35,489 bases of DNA from Spirochaetaceae bacterium 4572_59. Lineage in GTDB: Bacteria; Spirochaetota; Spirochaetia; DSM-2461. How positions within the stretch are numbered: the first letter of the stretch is position 1; each line of letters opens with the position of its first letter. Of the stretch, positions 34,009 through 35,489 are shown in pieces. Below the pieces are notes generated by a model. It worked only from the letters and a program-made list of their open reading frames with translations, did not search any database and was not told the origin of the DNA. The translations under genes were made by a program, and so were the position numbers. The DNA is taken from positions 1-35,489 of the forward strand of contig NBMC01000035.1 of the NCBI GenBank assembly GCA_002084805.1, written 5' to 3'.

Positions 34009-35445
34009 GTCGCTCCCTTCACGGGAGCGTGGATTGAAACAAGCAAAAGGGCTTATCTTGTGGAAATGGCACGGGTCGCTCCCTTCACGGGAGCGTGGAT
34101 TGAAACATTGGTGATAAAGCCGACTTTAAAACATCCCGATGTCGCTCCCTTCACGGGAGCGTGGATTGAAACTTTACTAAGGTCGTCGCTTTCGGTTACA
34201 GTGATTGGTCGCTCCCTTCACGGGAGCGTGGATTGAAACATGAAACAGGTGGTTTGCTGGACTGTTTAAAGCGTCGCTCCCTTCACGGGAGCGTGGATTG
34301 AAACACTTAAGCTATACTTCATACATAAGAGCAACTGGGTCGCTCCCTTCACGGGAGCGTGGATTGAAACAACTGACCCTTCAACTGAACTTACTTATGA
34401 TGAGGTCGCTCCCTTCACGGGAGCGTGGATTGAAACTTTTCTAAAGCGCCAAATCTTATATTGGAAGATGGTCGCTCCCTTCACGGGAGCGTGGATTGAA
34501 ACCTCTGCCGTGATTTCTGCATCGGTTTTACACACCGTCGCTCCCTTCACGGGAGCGTGGATTGAAACTACTTTGCTAATTATGGGAGAGAAAAAAACCC
34601 TCATGTCGCTCCCTTCACGGGAGCGTGGATTGAAACCGACCTCATCGACTACAAGTAAATCAATAGTTTTGGTCGCTCCCTTCACGGGAGCGTGGATTGA
34701 AACTCATTAGTATTGAAGTTGTTATTCTCCCATGTCCTGTCGCTCCCTTCACGGGAGCGTGGATTGAAACTAGTTTTAGCTTTGGGTTTATTGCAAGAGC
34801 TATATGTCGCTCCCTTCACGGGAGCGTGGATTGAAACTCGCTGGGGTAGGCCAGAATCCAGATTCTTTTTCTGTCGCTCCCTTCACGGGAGCGTGGATTG
34901 AAACCAATGGCAATCAACGATGACTTTGTTCTGGATGCAGTCGCTCCCTTCACGGGAGCGTGGATTGAAACCCGAGCAAAAAGGATTTGTTCGCATGATT
35001 AAAAACGTCGCTCCCTTCACGGGAGCGTGAGCGGGTCGCTCCCTTCACGGGAGCGTGGATTGAAACTATTCTCCTTTATGGGCTGTTTATTTTGTGGTTT
35101 AGTCGCTCCCTTCACGGGAGCGTGGATTGAAACCTGTCTGATAAATGGGAATACGATTGATATCTCCGTCGCTCCCTTCACGGGAGCGTGGATTGAAACA
35201 ATGATTGGGACATTTGTCCTATCTAATTGGTGGGTCGCTCCCTTCACGGGAGCGTGGATTGAAACTGTTAGGTCCGAAGATGCAATATTCCCGGCGGATG
35301 TCGCTCCCTTCACGGGAGCGTGGATTGAAACATCCAAACGATCTGAAGCAGCTGTGAAAGTTTATGTCGCTCCCTTCACGGGAGCGTGGATTGAAACATG
35401 AAGGATATTTGCCCCCGTCCCCTTCTGACCTGTCGCTCCCTTCAC
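34009..35445 (+). CRISPR. Type I-C CRISPR array, 21 full repeats plus two damaged ones
   Basis: The 32-base repeat starts GTCGCTCC and ends GGATTGAAAC, the standard I-C type with a short hairpin (GCTCCC/GGGAGC). The full repeats that I checked look identical. First repeat 34009-34040, last full repeat 35366-35397, then a partial one 35432-35445 that departs after 14 bases. One internal copy (35007-35029) has lost its last 9 bases and is followed by only 5 bases before the next full repeat. Spacers are 33-36 bases. The leader and cas2 are on the left, so the newest spacers are on the left and the degenerate repeat marks the old end. Open frames in the array are artefacts of the repeat. Confidence 0.97.
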
Positions 35446-35489
35446 TGTTATCCTGAAATAATACCAGATTTTCTTCAGATATTTATGCA
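35446..35489. other. Sequence after the last partial repeat
   Basis: Forty-four AT-rich bases follow the partial repeat to the end of the window. Nothing recognisable was seen. Confidence 0.5.

Noticed and set aside
34000..35401. Repetitive open frames with a VAPFTGAWIET or VSIHAPVKGAT period
   Set aside because: These are translations of the CRISPR repeat in different frames, not protein repeats.

Overview
The window looks like a chromosomal segment of an anaerobic, probably spirochaete, bacterium of moderate-to-low G+C. The taxonomic call is an inference. It rests on the mix of families (a long NAD-type glutamate dehydrogenase, a membrane-anchored LysM-like protein, a NusG-II/Gx-transporter/RluA cluster, an ADP-forming acyl-CoA synthetase remnant, B12-type radical SAM and SPL-like radical SAM enzymes) and not on any marker gene. 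The only rRNA trace is a truncated 5S remnant.

Region 1 (1-2760) is a gene graveyard. It holds the 3' half of a 5S rRNA next to an imperfect palindromic element, then truncated and fused fragments of sugar-metabolism genes: a Gfo/Idh/MocA oxidoreductase tail, nagA with an internal deletion, a headless ROK protein, an AGE-like epimerase remnant, a DegT/StrS aminotransferase N-terminus, and a signal peptide on the opposite strand. Region 2 (2760-4670) has an intact AraC regulator, with a C10 tract upstream, convergent with a UroD-superfamily protein. Region 3 (4966-9040) has a glutamate dehydrogenase split by one frameshift, then a decayed IS1182-like element flanked by two tails of GntR/FCD regulators.

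Region 4 (9089-12890) is the most interesting non-CRISPR locus. An Rrf2 regulator with three Cys, preceded by a clear promoter and a palindrome, is followed by tightly coupled genes: a cytoplasmic solute-binding-protein-like protein with a DUF1858-like N-terminus, a UreG/HypB-like P-loop GTPase with Cys pairs, an ABC-type ATPase that also has a DUF1858-like N-terminus and no membrane partner, and a small zinc-ribbon protein. It looks like a soluble ABC-like/metallochaperone-like system of unknown function.

Region 5 (13063-25320) is mostly housekeeping: a long-chain acyl-CoA synthetase, a broken ADP-forming CoA synthetase, a DOMON protein, a truncated ACT protein, an FHA-GGDEF diguanylate cyclase, a PlsC acyltransferase with a zinc ribbon, two radical SAM proteins, a NusG-II/Gx/EcfT-like/RluA operon and a LysM-like membrane protein.

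Region 6 (25436-35489) is a type I-C CRISPR-Cas locus: a WYL regulator, a small upstream ORF, cas3-cas5c-cas8c-cas7-cas4-cas1-cas2, a leader, and an array of 21 full 32-bp repeats plus one internal truncated repeat and one terminal partial repeat. Interference genes, cas1 and cas2 look intact, but cas4 has lost its nuclease core through an internal deletion and frame change. Interference is therefore probably possible, while new spacer acquisition is probably absent or altered.
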